Assembly (NCBI GenBank): GCA_003134555.1
Contig: PLBO01000151.1
Location: 148,589-212,588, forward strand
DNA length: 64,000 bases
Reading direction: 5' to 3'
Origin: Actinomycetota bacterium
Lineage (GTDB): Bacteria > Actinomycetota > Acidimicrobiia > IMCC26256 > PALSA-610
The notes beneath the pieces were generated by a model, which saw nothing but the letters and a program-made list of their open reading frames with translations, searched no databases and had not been told where the DNA came from. Positions 46,705 through 56,665 of this stretch are shown piece by piece. How positions within the stretch are numbered: position 1 is the stretch's first letter; each line of letters begins with the position of its first letter. A program made the position numbers and the translations under genes.

Positions 46705-48138
46705 TCACGCATGAACGGGTGGCAGGCGATCGACCCACGGTCGCGCCTGCTCGAGCTGCGCGGCGACACGGAGCAGCACGTCCTCGCGGCCGTAGGCGCC
46801 CGTCAGCTGTACGCCGATCGGCAGGTTGTCGGCGTTCCAGTGCAGCGGCAGGGAGATCGCGGGCTGGCCGGTCATGTTCGCGAGCGGGGTGTACGGCACG
46901 AATGTCGCGGCGCGCATGAAGCCGAGCAGCGGCTCGTCGGGTGTGCTGAACGTGCCGAGCTCCACCGGCGGCTCGCCCAGCGTGGGCGTCAGCAGGAGGT
47001 CGTAGCCCGACGCGTGCCAGCCTTCGACCTGGCGTCCGAGCTCGAGTACGGCATGCTGCGCGTCGACGTAGTCGGGCGCGGTGATCGAACGGCCGAGCTC
47101 TCCTAACGACCACGTCAGCGGCTCGACGTCGGCCGGTGTGATCTCGCGGCCGACCTTCCGCTCCCAGTACCGCAGGTTGTACACGAGCGTCGCCGCCCAC
47201 AGTGTCGTGAAATGACCGACGAGCGCGGGATCGAGCAGTGCGGGCGGGAACGTCTCCTCCACGGTGTGCCCGAGCGACTCGAGGAGCTGCGCGGTCTCGC
47301 GCGCCGCGGCGACGCAGTCGGGATGGATATCGCCGGTGTCGAGCGGATTGTGGGTGAGCAGACCGATGCGCAGCTTTCCGGGCGATGCGCCGACCTCGTC
47401 GCGGTACGAACGATCGGGCGCGGGCGCGCGCACGGTGTCGCCGAGCGCGGCGCCTTGCAACGCGTCGAGCACGCCCGCCGTGTCGCGTACGGTCTTCGTG
47501 ACACAGAGCTCCACGATCAGGAGCTCGTCGATCACGCTGAAGTCGGGCATGAGCGACGTGCGGCCGCGCGACGGCTTGAGGCCGACGAGGCCGCAGCAGC
47601 TCGCGGGGATGCGGATCGAACCGCCGCCGTCGTTCGCGTGCGCGACCGCCACCATTCCGCTCGCGACCGCGGCGGCCGAACCGCCGCTCGACCCTCCGGT
47701 CGTACGGTTCGTGTCCCACGGATTGCGCGTCGGGCCGTAGGCCTCGGGCTCGGTCGTGGGCACGATGCCGAGCTCGGGCGTATTGGTGCGGCCGATACAG
47801 ACGAAGCCGGCATCGAGATAGCGCTGCGCCAGCGCGTCGGTGTGATCGGCGCGGTAACCGGCGTCGCGCAGGAACTTCATGCCTTCGTGCTGGGGATCCC
47901 CTTCGATTCCCGCGAGCAGGTCCTTGACCATCAGCGGCACACCGCGGAAGGGACCGTCGGGCAACGTGCCGCGCGCTTCGTCGCGGGCCCGATCAAAGCG
48001 CGGATGGATTACGGCGTTCAGCTCGGGATTGAGCTTCTCGACGCGCGCGATCGCGTCGTCGACGAGCTCGAGCGCCGAGGCCTCGCCCGTGCGAACGAGC
48101 TCGGCCTGGGCGGTCGCGTCGAGGAAGATGTCCGCCAT
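46705..48138 (-). CDS. amidase-signature enzyme, tandem copy 2
   Basis: A 477-residue amidase. The Ser-cisSer-Lys triad is complete: Lys72 in LMVKDL, Ser150 in GGSSGGS and Ser174 in GGGSIRIPAS. It hydrolyses an unknown amide or related bond. It is close to the adjacent upstream copy along its whole length and shares the same ending (LEQARPW then PPVHA), so the two arose by tandem duplication. AGGAG precedes the ATG. It lies directly upstream of AtuA. It is not GatA, which is at 12.7 kb. Confidence 0.9.
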   Translation of the reverse strand: MADIFLDATAQAELVRTGEASALELVDDAIARVEKLNPELNAVIHPRFDRARDEARGTLPDGPFRGVPLMVKDLLAGIEGDPQHEGMKFLRDAGYRADHTDALAQRYLDAGFVCIGRTNTPELGIVPTTEPEAYGPTRNPWDTNRTTGGSSGGSAAAVASGMVAVAHANDGGGSIRIPASCCGLVGLKPSRGRTSLMPDFSVIDELLIVELCVTKTVRDTAGVLDALQGAALGDTVRAPAPDRSYRDEVGASPGKLRIGLLTHNPLDTGDIHPDCVAAARETAQLLESLGHTVEETFPPALLDPALVGHFTTLWAATLVYNLRYWERKVGREITPADVEPLTWSLGELGRSITAPDYVDAQHAVLELGRQVEGWHASGYDLLLTPTLGEPPVELGTFSTPDEPLLGFMRAATFVPYTPLANMTGQPAISLPLHWNADNLPIGVQLTGAYGREDVLLRVAAQLEQARPWVDRLPPVHA

Positions 48139-48162
48139 GTGTGGCTCCTTAGTATGAGTTCG

Positions 48163-49593
48163 CTACGCGTGCACGGGCGGGCGCCGGTCGGCCCACGGTC
48201 GTGCCTGTTCGAGCTGCGCCGCCACTCGGATCAAGAGATCCTCGCGGTAGGGCGCACCGACGAGCTGGATGCCGACGGGAAGTCCCGACGCGGACGACGC
48301 GAGCGGTACCGACATCGCGGGTTGGCCGGTGACGTTGAACGGCGCGGTGAACAGTACGAACGGCAACAGACGCGAGCCGCCGGTCTCGGGATGGGTGAGG
48401 TCACCGAGCACCGGCGGCGGCTCGGCGCACGTGGGCGTGAGCAACATGTCGAACCCGCCTTCGAACCACCATGCGATCGCGCGCCGGGCCCACGCCTGCA
48501 TCCGCGTGAGCGCCCGCAAGTAGCTCCCGACATCGATGGCGGCGCCGGCTTCGTAGCTGGCCCATGTGGTCGGCTCCATGTCGTCGGGCGTCACGGGGCG
48601 CCCGATCGCGTCCTCGACGTCGGCCATGTCGGCGCGCAACGACGCGAGCATCACCGTGCCGAACGTCTCGAGCAGCACCCCGTCGTCGAGGGCCTCGGGC
48701 GCGGCCTCCACAACCGAATGGCCGAGCGACTCCAGCAACCGCGCGGTGTCGTCGACCGCGGTGACGCATTCCGGGTCGACCGCGGCCATACCGAGGGGCG
48801 CACTCGTGCGCACGCCGATCCGCAGCTTGCCCGGTTGCGCGCCGACCTCGTCGGTGTACGGGCGCGCGGGCGGCGGTGTCGTGTACCAATCGCCCGTCAT
48901 GTATCCCTGCAACACGTCGAGCACCGCCGCGCTGTCTCGCACACTGCGCGTCACGACGTGGCGCATCACGAGCCCGTGCCACGCTTCGTGCTCGGCCGGT
49001 CCGAGCGACACGCGACCGCGTGTGGGCTTGAGGCCGAAGAGTCCACACATGCTCGCGGGGATACGGATCGAACCACCGCCGTCGCCGGCGTGGCCGACCG
49101 GCACCATCCCGCTCGCAACGGCAGCGGCCGAACCGCCGCTCGAACCGCCGGCGCTGTGCGCGGGGTTCCAGGGGTTGTGCGTCGGCCCGTACGCCTGCGG
49201 CTCCGCGGTCGGCATCAGGCCGAACTCCGGCGTGTTCGTCTTGCCGACGATCACGAAGCCTGCCCGCTCGAGCTTCTCGAACAGGAAGCTGGTCGTCGTG
49301 GCGACGTGCTTCGCGGCTTTCAACGCCTTGTTGCCGGCGTGATACGGCGCACCGGCGAGGGTGCCGTCGAGGTCCTTGATAACGATCGGGACACCGGAGA
49401 ACGGCCCTTGCGGCACCCCGCTCTGCGCGAGTGCTCGCGCCCGGTCGAACAGCGGGTGGATGACCGCGTTCACCTCGCCGTTCAGCTTCTCGATGCGGGC
49501 GATGGCCGCGTCGACGAGCTCCGCGGCCGACGCGTCGCCGGTGCGCACGAGCTCGGCCTGCGCGGTGGCGTCGAGAAGAGCGAGATCCGTCAT
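48163..49593 (-). CDS. amidase-signature enzyme, tandem copy 1
   Basis: A 476-residue amidase, paralogue of the downstream gene. The triad Lys73, Ser151 and Ser175 is intact. Differences from its twin cluster in the middle region (for example WYTTPPPARPYTDEV and AIAWWFEGGFD), where substrate pockets of amidases are formed, so the two probably have different substrates. GGGGG precedes the ATG at 49593. It is the first gene of the amidase-amidase-AtuA operon and is divergent from the DUF1361 gene. Confidence 0.9.
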   Translation of the reverse strand: MTDLALLDATAQAELVRTGDASAAELVDAAIARIEKLNGEVNAVIHPLFDRARALAQSGVPQGPFSGVPIVIKDLDGTLAGAPYHAGNKALKAAKHVATTTSFLFEKLERAGFVIVGKTNTPEFGLMPTAEPQAYGPTHNPWNPAHSAGGSSGGSAAAVASGMVPVGHAGDGGGSIRIPASMCGLFGLKPTRGRVSLGPAEHEAWHGLVMRHVVTRSVRDSAAVLDVLQGYMTGDWYTTPPPARPYTDEVGAQPGKLRIGVRTSAPLGMAAVDPECVTAVDDTARLLESLGHSVVEAAPEALDDGVLLETFGTVMLASLRADMADVEDAIGRPVTPDDMEPTTWASYEAGAAIDVGSYLRALTRMQAWARRAIAWWFEGGFDMLLTPTCAEPPPVLGDLTHPETGGSRLLPFVLFTAPFNVTGQPAMSVPLASSASGLPVGIQLVGAPYREDLLIRVAAQLEQARPWADRRPPVHA

Positions 49594-49649
49594 TCGTTGT
49601 GGCCCCCTGATTGCGGCTGTCCCGCTGACGCTAGTTCGGTCGACGCGGT

Positions 49650-49655
49650 TACGCT
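49650..49655 (+). promoter_or_regulatory. -10 box of leaderless DUF1361 gene
   Basis: TACGCT lies 6 bases before the GTG at 49662, with no Shine-Dalgarno sequence. Confidence 0.35.
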
Positions 49656-49661
49656 CGGGGC

Positions 49662-50258
49662 GTGGGCGCCTTCCCGTACGGCCCCGTTCACGGGTTCATG
49701 GTCTGGAACCTGTTTCTCGCGACGGTTCCTTTGCTCCTCGCGCTTGCACTCTTCGCGACTTCGGCCCGGCGGAGCGTCGTCTGGTGGCTCGGGCTCGGTG
49801 CGTGGGTGCTGTTCCTCCCCAACGCGCCGTATCTCCTCACGGATGTCGTGCACATGGTCCACGACATACGCGTCGCTCCTTCGGACGCGCGGGCGTATGC
49901 GGTCATCGCGACCTACGGCGGGCTGTTCGCGTTCGGGCTCGCCGTGTACGCGCTGTCGCTGCAACTGTTCCGCCGGTTCCTCCACCGGACGGTCCGCTCC
50001 CGACTCGTCGCGCCGGCGATCGTGCTGCTTCACGCAGTGTGCGTGCTGGCGATGTACCTCGGGCGCTTCATCCGGCTCAACAGCTGGGACGTCATGCTGG
50101 CGCCCCAGCGTGTCGCGGCTTCGGTGATGCACGTTCCGCGGCCGATCACGCTCGCGGTGCTCGCGGTGATGTTCGTCGTCGTCGGTGTCGGTGCGTTCGC
50201 GACGGCCGCGATCGGCGACAAAGTGGTCGCGCACGCCCGCAGGTGGCACCTGCACTAG
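49662..50258 (+). CDS. DUF1361 integral membrane protein
   Basis: A 198-residue protein with about six membrane helices. The family signature FLPNAPYLLTD and following H-x-x-H-D (VVHMVHD), with GRFIRLNSWD later, identify DUF1361. Its members are widespread in bacteria with no established role. It stands alone between the amidase operon and the broken secreted-protein gene. Confidence 0.85.
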   Translation: MGAFPYGPVHGFMVWNLFLATVPLLLALALFATSARRSVVWWLGLGAWVLFLPNAPYLLTDVVHMVHDIRVAPSDARAYAVIATYGGLFAFGLAVYALSLQLFRRFLHRTVRSRLVAPAIVLLHAVCVLAMYLGRFIRLNSWDVMLAPQRVAASVMHVPRPITLAVLAVMFVVVGVGAFATAAIGDKVVAHARRWHLH

Positions 50259-50373
50259 GCGCAACAGGACGGAAGTACCGTGTATACGGTCCGAGGCGGT
50301 GCAGCGTTGCTGCCGGCTTCGACCCTAAAAGTCTCATGGCTGAGCGGGAAATCGGTGGTTAGGGTCTCCACTC

Positions 50374-51485
50374 GTGTCTGGTGTTGCGAGCAGTCGGCGC
50401 GTAGCGCGAGGGCGGCGCACCGGCCGACTTCTTGCGATCGTTGCTCTTGCAGCCGCACTGACGATCACTTCGTCGACGTTGGTTGCAGCTGGAGCCTTGG
50501 GCGCGAGCCAGGCACCGGCTCGGCATCCGGTCGACGCGGGTGCCTCCTTTGGCCAGCCTCTAAAGCCAAGTGCGAACACGTTGCACGTAAAACTCAAGCG
50601 TCAGAGCGCGATTAGCGCGAGCGCGACTGCGTTTCGGCCGGTTACCAGTTCAGACGCGCGCCTTGATGCGCTGCTGAAGACCCGCGGCCATGTCGGGAAG
50701 ATATCCAAGCTGTACGCACCTTGTTGATCCAGAACTCCACGCCGCAGAACACCTCGACGGGCGCGCTGACGGGCAAGATCGGTCCCTACCCCGATCTGTA
50801 CAAAGCGCTGCAGAACATAGATGCGACGGCACCTTCGATCACGATGCTTCAACCCGCCTCTGTGGTGGGCCTGTCAACTGCCGTGCCCGTCGGCTGGGCG
50901 GCGCGAGATGTCTCGGGTGTCGGTTACGTCGACGTTCGTCGCAACAGCGCAGCCTGGAACGGAGTCCCGGGGGCGTGGTTCAGTTGGCTCTCGTCATCGC
51001 ACGCGAGCTCGGCGACATACGCGGCCAGCTACGGGCGCACCTACTGCTTCAGCGGGCGCGCGCGTGACAGCGTTGGGAACCTCTCCGCCTGGTCGGCGTC
51101 GCGTTGCACCGCGGTGCCCTTGCAGAGCGATCAGCTGTCGTACTCGTCCGGCTCGTCCGGCTGGTCCAAAGTGACGAACCCCGGGTTGTACGCGGGCTTC
51201 GGCTTCCAGACGAAGTCGCACGGCGCGGCCGCGACCCGAACCGGCGTCGTCGCGAAGCGCATCTCGCTGGTCGTGTCGGAGTGTGCGTACTGCGGTGTCG
51301 TGCAGGTGCGATGGAATGGAACTGTCATCGCGAATGTCAACACCTACAACGCGACGACCATCCACAAGCAAATACGCCAAGTCGCGAACTGGTCATCCGC
51401 ACGTTCGGGCACCCTGACGCTCACCGTCAGCAGCCCGACTGGCAAGGCCGTCGTGAACGAAGGGCTCGCCATCTACAACACTTAG
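50374..51485 (+). pseudogene. broken secreted protein, probably a subtilase missing its catalytic domain
   Basis: The first frame (GTG 50374 to TGA 50725-50727) has a clear signal peptide: an Arg-rich start, then LLAIVALAAALTITSSTLVAAGALGA. The second frame, shifted by one and open from 50667 to 51485, begins like the end of a subtilisin-type domain (TPQNTSTGALTGKIGPYPDL then YKALQNID). It continues with an Ig-like DATAPSITML...YCFSGRARDSVGNLSAWS module and a beta-rich tail common in actinobacterial exported proteases. No Asp-His-Ser catalytic region lies between. An internal deletion with frameshift is the simplest reading. GC is lower than around it. Confidence 0.6.
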
Positions 51486-51519
51486 CCGCTCGATCGAACA
51501 GCGACATTCGCAGCGACGG

Positions 51520-52551
51520 TCAGCGCGATACGTCCCACCCCCGTAGATCGACTGGCCAGGTGTCGACCACGTGCGCGTCGACGCCGGGGCCGTCGGCGAG
51601 GTGCATGCGGTCGTGATACGCGACCGTCGGATCGATGTGCGCGGGCCAGACCAGTACCCGATCGCCCACTCGGACGGAGCCGTGCGGTGTGAACGTGAGG
51701 TGCTCGTCGGAGCAGAACATCACCTCGGCGTCGTCGATCGTCGGGTTGCCGTGGTCCATGCCCAGGGCCTTCAGCCCGCAGTCGGCCACCGACCAGCGAT
51801 CGTTCACGTGGACGACCGTCGCGGTGATCGCGAGCGCGCGCTTGAACGGGAGACCGAGGTTGCCGTAGTCACCGTCCATGAGCGCGTAGGAACCGGCCTG
51901 GATCTCGGTGGCCACGGTGTTGAGGTCGTAGGTGCCGGTCCCGCCGGCCGAAACGATCTCACCGCCGACCTCCTTCGCCGCCTGCGCCAGCCGCTCCATG
52001 GCCTGCGCGGTCTTGGCCGCGCGCTCGGAACGATCGGGGATCGCGACCGCGTGGCCTTCGTATCCCATGACCCCGCGCACCTCGAGTCCCGCGGCGCGGG
52101 CGCGCGCCGCGAGGCGCGGTGCGGCCTCGGGCCGGCACCCGCAGCGGGGAAGGAACACGTTCACGTCGACGAGCACCTCACGAATCCCGTTCGCCGCCGC
52201 GGCGTCGACGGTCTCGTCGCTGTCGACGGCAACGGTCACACGACCCGGGCAGTCGGCGAGAGCGCGCAGTCGCAGCGGATCGACGCACTCGTTGGCGAGC
52301 AGGAGGTCGGCGCCGAGCCCGGCGCGGGCCATGCCGACGATCTCCCGCGGAGTCGCGCCCGTGAAGTGGGCGTGGCCGCGGCGTTCCTGCTCCCGCGCCA
52401 GCGCGGTGCACTTGTGCGCTTTGACGTGCGGGCGCAGGCGCGCCCCCGGTAGCGCGGCGCTCATGGTGTCGAGGTTGCGCGCCAGCGCGGTGGTGTCGAC
52501 GACCAACGCGGGTGTGGAGAGATCGGCGATCGTGGTCACGCGTGGGAGCAT
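51520..52551 (-). CDS. D-threonine aldolase / D-serine dehydratase-like PLP enzyme
   Basis: A 343-residue fold-type III PLP protein (alanine-racemase-like barrel). The PLP lysine is Lys44 in RPHVKAHKC, near STPALVVD; GTGTYDLNT supplies phosphate-binding residues and the C-terminal beta domain holds WPAHIDPTVAYHD with metal-binding histidines. Family members cleave or dehydrate D-beta-hydroxy amino acids. A GTG at 52539 (VTTIADL) is an alternative start. The gene is divergent from the small plus-strand gene, with only 8 bases between the starts. Confidence 0.82.
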   Translation of the reverse strand: MLPRVTTIADLSTPALVVDTTALARNLDTMSAALPGARLRPHVKAHKCTALAREQERRGHAHFTGATPREIVGMARAGLGADLLLANECVDPLRLRALADCPGRVTVAVDSDETVDAAAANGIREVLVDVNVFLPRCGCRPEAAPRLAARARAAGLEVRGVMGYEGHAVAIPDRSERAAKTAQAMERLAQAAKEVGGEIVSAGGTGTYDLNTVATEIQAGSYALMDGDYGNLGLPFKRALAITATVVHVNDRWSVADCGLKALGMDHGNPTIDDAEVMFCSDEHLTFTPHGSVRVGDRVLVWPAHIDPTVAYHDRMHLADGPGVDAHVVDTWPVDLRGWDVSR

Positions 52552-52559
52552 GGCACGAC

Positions 52560-52937
52560 ATGCCCACTCCTGCCGAAGAGCGACCGCCGACCGAGCGCGA
52601 CTGGCACACCGACGAGCTGCCGCCCACGCCGCAGCGCGATTTCCTCATCCCGGCGACGCGATGGGTCGAAGCGCCGGCCGAGTTGCGGTCGCTCGGCGCC
52701 GATCTCGGCATCGACCTCGTCGCCTTCAAGCGCCGGATCCGGCGCTACCTCTTGTGGCGCGCGGGCCCTGCAGTCCGTGCCGACGCGCGATACATGGCGA
52801 TCGACGCGCGCGACGCGCGGCGTAGGTTTGTGTTCCGGTTGTTTCCCGACGGCTCGGGCGAGGGTGCGGGTCCGGACGGGCAGGTGCACACCCGGTTCCG
52901 GACCTGGAAGGAGGCTCTGCGTGACGACGACACCTGA
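52560..52937 (+). CDS. conserved-looking hypothetical protein (125 aa)
   Basis: A 125-residue soluble protein with a Pro/Glu-rich start and a compact region RRYLLWRAGPAVRADARYMA, then RRRFVFRLFPDGSGEGAGPD and HTRFRTWKEALRDD. The strand pattern suggests a small alpha+beta domain. I do not recognise the family. Its 3' end overlaps the methyltransferase gene by 17 bases, suggesting translational coupling. Confidence 0.6.
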   Translation: MPTPAEERPPTERDWHTDELPPTPQRDFLIPATRWVEAPAELRSLGADLGIDLVAFKRRIRRYLLWRAGPAVRADARYMAIDARDARRRFVFRLFPDGSGEGAGPDGQVHTRFRTWKEALRDDDT

Positions 52938-53694
52938 CAATCCGTTCTTGGCCGGAGATGTCGGCGCGCTCTACGCGCGGGGTCGCCCGTACCATCATCC
53001 GCGCTCGTTGACGCGGCTGCGTGCGCTGCTCGCGGGCCGCGACGGCGAGGTCGAACGGGCGCTCGACGTCGCCTGCGGAACCGGCATGTCGACGCTCGCG
53101 CTCGCCGAGTTCGCGGGCACGGTTGTCGGTCTCGACATCTCACCCGAGATGATGCGCGTCGCGCCGCAGGCGCCGAACACGTCGTACATGCTCGGTAGCG
53201 CGGAGCAACTGCCCTTCTCGGCGGGCGTATTCGACGCAGTGACATGTTCGACGGCGGTCCACTGGTTCGACCAGGCGAGGTTCTACACGGAGATACGGCG
53301 CGTCGTGCGACCGGAAGGGTGGATCGGGCTCTACGACCACTACTTCATAGGGATGCAGGGCGTCGACGAGTTTCGCGCCTGGACGATTGAGCTGTTCGAG
53401 CGCTACCCGCTCCCGGCGCGCGGCCTGCAGGTCGGCGATCCGCGAGCGGAGACGCCGCCCGGCTTCGAGTTGGTCGGCACCGACGGCTTCGAGGATCCGA
53501 TCGAGATGACGCCCGACGAGTTCGCCGACTACCAGCTCACGGTCAGCCACTGTGTCGAGGCCGTGGAGCGGGGCACGCCTCGTTCGGAGATCCGCGACTG
53601 GCTGATGACATCCACCGCGCCGTTGTACGGCGACGCTTCGACCCGGGTGGTGCAGTTCCTGGGAATGATCACCTGTCTGCGCCGTCTCCCGTAG
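52921..53694 (+). CDS. class I SAM-dependent methyltransferase
   Basis: A 257-residue methyltransferase of the type 11 family. Motif I is ALDVACGTGMS (about 42-52), followed by VVGLDISPEM, the DAVTCSTAVHWFD segment typical of the family, and RRVVRPEGWIGLYD. The GTG at 52921 has AGGAGG 6 bases upstream, inside the preceding gene. Its last 26 bases overlap convergent menE. A menaquinone role is unlikely, because a separate MenG is present. Confidence 0.85.
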   Translation: MTTTPDNPFLAGDVGALYARGRPYHHPRSLTRLRALLAGRDGEVERALDVACGTGMSTLALAEFAGTVVGLDISPEMMRVAPQAPNTSYMLGSAEQLPFSAGVFDAVTCSTAVHWFDQARFYTEIRRVVRPEGWIGLYDHYFIGMQGVDEFRAWTIELFERYPLPARGLQVGDPRAETPPGFELVGTDGFEDPIEMTPDEFADYQLTVSHCVEAVERGTPRSEIRDWLMTSTAPLYGDASTRVVQFLGMITCLRRLP

Positions 53695-54871
53695 CGCGCA
53701 ACAGGCGGCGGAGGGGCTTGCCGCTCGCGGTCCGCGGGATCGTGTCGACGGCGCGCATCGCGCGCGGCAGTTTGGGACCGCTGAGCCGATCGCGACCGAA
53801 CGCGCGCAGCTCGTCGATCGACGGCGGCCGCGCCCCGACTCGGGCTACCACGTAAGCGACCACGAGCTCGCCCCATTCGTCGTCGGGCTCGCCGACTACA
53901 CAGACGTCGTGCACGTCGGGATGGGTCGCCAATACTCCCTCGACCTCGGTCGGGCTCACATTGACGCCGCCGGTGATGACGAGATCCTTCAACCGGTCGA
54001 TCACGTGGACGCGCCCGGCGTCGTCGAACGCACCCACATCGCCGGTGTGGAACCAACCGTCGGCATCGATTGCTTCCGCGGTACGGATCGGGTCGAGCCG
54101 GTACGCGCGCATCACCATCGCGCCGCGGACCACGATCTCGGCGTCGTCATCGAGCCGCACCTCCGCGCCCTCGATGGGCACCCCGTCGAGCGCGAGGCCG
54201 CCCCACGTCTCCGAGAGCCCGTACGCGTCGACGACGCGGACGCCGAGGCCAACGGCTCGCGCCCGCAGCGCGGGCGGACACGGTGCTCCGCCGCTTATGA
54301 CCCATCGGAACTCGTGCAGAGGCGCGTCGGCGTCGAGCAGCCGACGCATCGCGGTCGGTACGAGCGAAACGATCGTCGTTCCCTCGTCGCGCGGAGATCG
54401 CGCGACCCGTTCCATGTCGAAGCCGTCGTGCACAGTGCACGGCACACCGGTGACATGGGAACGCGCGAGGGCGCCGAGGCTCGCGACGTGGTGGAGGGGG
54501 AGGCACGCGAGCCAACGGTCGGCCGGCCCGGCGTCGAGGCCGTCGGAGTAGCCGCGGCCCATCACCTCCATGCCCGCACGCGTCAACTCCACACCCTTCG
54601 GCGCGCCCTCGGTGCCGCTGGTGACGACGATCGCCGCGGTGCCGGCCGGCGCGGGCAGGCCGCCCGGATACGCCGAGGGGTCGCCGGCGTCGAGGCCCGC
54701 GATGAGCGTGGGCCGGAGCCGTTCGAGGAGCGTCGTGATCTCGGCGCCCGTGAACGCGGGGTTGATCGGCAGGACCGCGCGGCCCTCGTCCCAGCAGCGC
54801 CGGGCGGCCTCCGCCAACGGGGGTCCGGTCGCGACCACGGCGACGACCTCGGTTTCGTCGTCGGCGGACAC
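53669..54871 (-). CDS. menE: o-succinylbenzoate-CoA ligase-like AMP-forming enzyme
   Basis: A 400-residue adenylate-forming enzyme. The P-loop [10 protein letters not shown] is at 84-93, then [39 protein letters not shown] and the C-terminal catalytic Lys in [10 protein letters not shown]. Its short length and position beside menB, menA, menH and menD identify it as MenE, which activates o-succinylbenzoate for ring closure by MenB. The GTG at 54871 follows a TAGGGT -10 box by 7 bases. The MerR-type palindrome lies just upstream, between menE and menB. Confidence 0.85.
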   Translation of the reverse strand: MSADDETEVVAVVATGPPLAEAARRCWDEGRAVLPINPAFTGAEITTLLERLRPTLIAGLDAGDPSAYPGGLPAPAGTAAIVVTSGTEGAPKGVELTRAGMEVMGRGYSDGLDAGPADRWLACLPLHHVASLGALARSHVTGVPCTVHDGFDMERVARSPRDEGTTIVSLVPTAMRRLLDADAPLHEFRWVISGGAPCPPALRARAVGLGVRVVDAYGLSETWGGLALDGVPIEGAEVRLDDDAEIVVRGAMVMRAYRLDPIRTAEAIDADGWFHTGDVGAFDDAGRVHVIDRLKDLVITGGVNVSPTEVEGVLATHPDVHDVCVVGEPDDEWGELVVAYVVARVGARPPSIDELRAFGRDRLSGPKLPRAMRAVDTIPRTASGKPLRRLLRATGDGADR

Positions 54872-54878
54872 GCTCGAT

Positions 54879-54884
54879 ACCCTA
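54879..54884 (-). promoter_or_regulatory. -10 box of leaderless menE
   Basis: Minus-strand TAGGGT, 7 bases before the GTG at 54871. A second candidate, TACGGT, abuts the operator at 54890-54885. Confidence 0.4.
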
Positions 54885-54890
54885 ACCGTA

Positions 54891-54904
54891 GGAGTGATCG
54901 CTCC
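54891..54904. promoter_or_regulatory. palindromic operator at menE/menB divergent promoter
   Basis: GGAGTGATCGCTCC, a near-perfect palindrome. In minus orientation with flanks it reads TGGGAGCGATCACTCCTA, 16 of 18 identical to the site before merR at 63.26 kb. It is expected to bind the same regulator and affect menE and menBA. Confidence 0.6.
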
Positions 54905-54956
54905 CAGAATCTCGCCCGCATGGATCATTCCGCAAAACGATCTTCTCGGAGGCCCC

Positions 54957-55799
54957 ATGGAGCCCGTAATCCGGCCCGGCGCCGACTGGAAACCGGCGAC
55001 ACCCGACGGTTTCACCGACGTCACCTACGAGACGTCCGACGGCGTCGCCAAGATCACGATCTGCCGGCCCGAGGTGCGAAACGCATTCCGGCCGCGCACG
55101 CTGTTCGAGCTGCGCGACGCGTTCGAGATCGCGCGTGACGATCCGGAGATCGGCGTGATCGTCCTCACGGGCGAAGGGCCCGACGCGTTCTGTTCCGGTG
55201 GCGACCAGCGCGTGCGGGGCGACGACGGCTACCGCGACGACAAGGGCATCGGCCGGCTCAACGTCCTCGACCTGCAAGTGCAGATCCGCCGGCTTCCGAA
55301 ACCGGTCGTCGCGATGGTCGCCGGCTACGCGATCGGTGGCGGTCATGTGTTGCACATCGTGTGCGACCTGACTATCGCGGCCGACAACGCGCGCTTCGGC
55401 CAGACCGGACCGCGGGTGGGTTCGTTCGACGGCGGTTTCGGGTCGGGCCTGCTGGCGCGCATCGTCGGGCAGAAGAAGGCGCGGGAGATCTGGTACCTGT
55501 GCGAGCAGTACGACGCGCCGGCGGCACTCGACATGGGTCTGGTGAACAAGGTCGTCCCGCTCGCCGATCTCGAGGTCGAGACGGTCGCGTGGGCGCGCAA
55601 GATGTTGCAGCATTCACCGCTCGCACTGCGCATGTTGAAAGCGTCGATGAACGCGGCCGACGACGGTCTCGCGGGCATCCAGCAACTCGCGGGCGATGCC
55701 ACCTTGCTCTACTACATGACCGAGGAGGCGCAGGAGGGCAAGAACGCCTACCTCGAAAAGCGCCGGCCCGAGTTCGAGAGATATCCCAAGCGCCCGTGA
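54957..55799 (+). CDS. menB: 1,4-dihydroxy-2-naphthoyl-CoA synthase
   Basis: A 280-residue crotonase-fold enzyme that closes the second ring of the naphthoquinone from o-succinylbenzoyl-CoA. MenB-specific features are [15 protein letters not shown] (78-92), [11 protein letters not shown] and the catalytic-loop SFDGGFGS (156-163). CGGAGG precedes the ATG. It overlaps menA by GTGA, and is divergent from menE with the palindromic operator between them. Confidence 0.95.
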   Translation: MEPVIRPGADWKPATPDGFTDVTYETSDGVAKITICRPEVRNAFRPRTLFELRDAFEIARDDPEIGVIVLTGEGPDAFCSGGDQRVRGDDGYRDDKGIGRLNVLDLQVQIRRLPKPVVAMVAGYAIGGGHVLHIVCDLTIAADNARFGQTGPRVGSFDGGFGSGLLARIVGQKKAREIWYLCEQYDAPAALDMGLVNKVVPLADLEVETVAWARKMLQHSPLALRMLKASMNAADDGLAGIQQLAGDATLLYYMTEEAQEGKNAYLEKRRPEFERYPKRP

Positions 55800-56665
55800 C
55801 CACCGCGCGGTTGTGGTACCAGGGAGCCCGGCCCAAGACGTTGGGTGCGGCGATCTCGCCGGTGCTCGTGGGGACTGCGGCCGGGTCGCTCGACGGCCCG
55901 ATCGACTGGCCGCGCGCGGGCGCCGCGGCGGTGGTCGCGCTCGCATTGCAGGTCGGTGTCAACTTCGCAAACGACTATTCCGACGGCGTGCGCGGTACCG
56001 ATGCACAGCGGCGCGGACCGGTGCGGCTCACCGCGACCGGGCTCGCGACGCCGCGTTCGGTCCGGAACGCGGCGTTCGTTGCGTTCGCGGTCGCCGCGGT
56101 CGTCGGCGCCGGGCTCTCGCTCGTAGTGAATCCGTGGCTCTTGCTCGTCGGTATCGCGGCGATCGGCGCCGCCGTCACCTATACGGGCGGACCGAAGCCC
56201 TACGGCTACATCGGGCTGGGCGAGGTGATGGTTCTCGTCTTCTTCGGGTTCGTCGCGACGGTCGGAAGCGCCTACGTGCAGCACGCGACGCTGCCTGGTG
56301 TCGCGTGGGTCGCCGCGTTCGCGGCCGGTCTGCCGGCCTGCGGCATCCTGGTTGCCAACAACGTGCGCGACGTCGACACGGATCGGGTCTCGGGCAAACG
56401 TACGCTCGCCGTGCGGCTCGGGCGGGAGCGCGCTCGCGGGCTCTACGTCGTGTGCATCGCGGGCGCGATCGTCGCCGTGGTCGCGTGCGGCGCGTTCGTG
56501 CCGCCGGCTTTGTTCGCGGTGCTCGCGCTGCCGCTCGCAGTCGCGCCGGTCCGCGCCATGTTGACCCGCCACGATCCTCCCGGTTTGATCGCGGCCCTGA
56601 TCGGAACCGTGCGGTTCCAGTTGGTGCTCTCGGTGCTGCTCGCGCTCGGGCTGTGGGCCGGCTAG
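55796..56665 (+). CDS. menA: 1,4-dihydroxy-2-naphthoate polyprenyltransferase
   Basis: A 289-residue UbiA-superfamily membrane enzyme with about eight or nine helices that attaches the isoprenoid tail to dihydroxynaphthoate. The two aspartate motifs are [11 protein letters not shown] (59-69) and NNVRDVDTD. The N-terminal [17 protein letters not shown] is typical of MenA rather than UbiA. The GTG start overlaps the menB stop by 4 bases. Its end overlaps convergent menH by 4 bases. Confidence 0.94.
   Translation: MTTARLWYQGARPKTLGAAISPVLVGTAAGSLDGPIDWPRAGAAAVVALALQVGVNFANDYSDGVRGTDAQRRGPVRLTATGLATPRSVRNAAFVAFAVAAVVGAGLSLVVNPWLLLVGIAAIGAAVTYTGGPKPYGYIGLGEVMVLVFFGFVATVGSAYVQHATLPGVAWVAAFAAGLPACGILVANNVRDVDTDRVSGKRTLAVRLGRERARGLYVVCIAGAIVAVVACGAFVPPALFAVLALPLAVAPVRAMLTRHDPPGLIAALIGTVRFQLVLSVLLALGLWAG

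Noticed and set aside
46708-47719. 799-codon reading of the AtuA frame extending across the amidase gene
   Set aside because: The extension is antiframe to an amidase with a complete catalytic triad; family similarity begins at GEVVIAGGQG.
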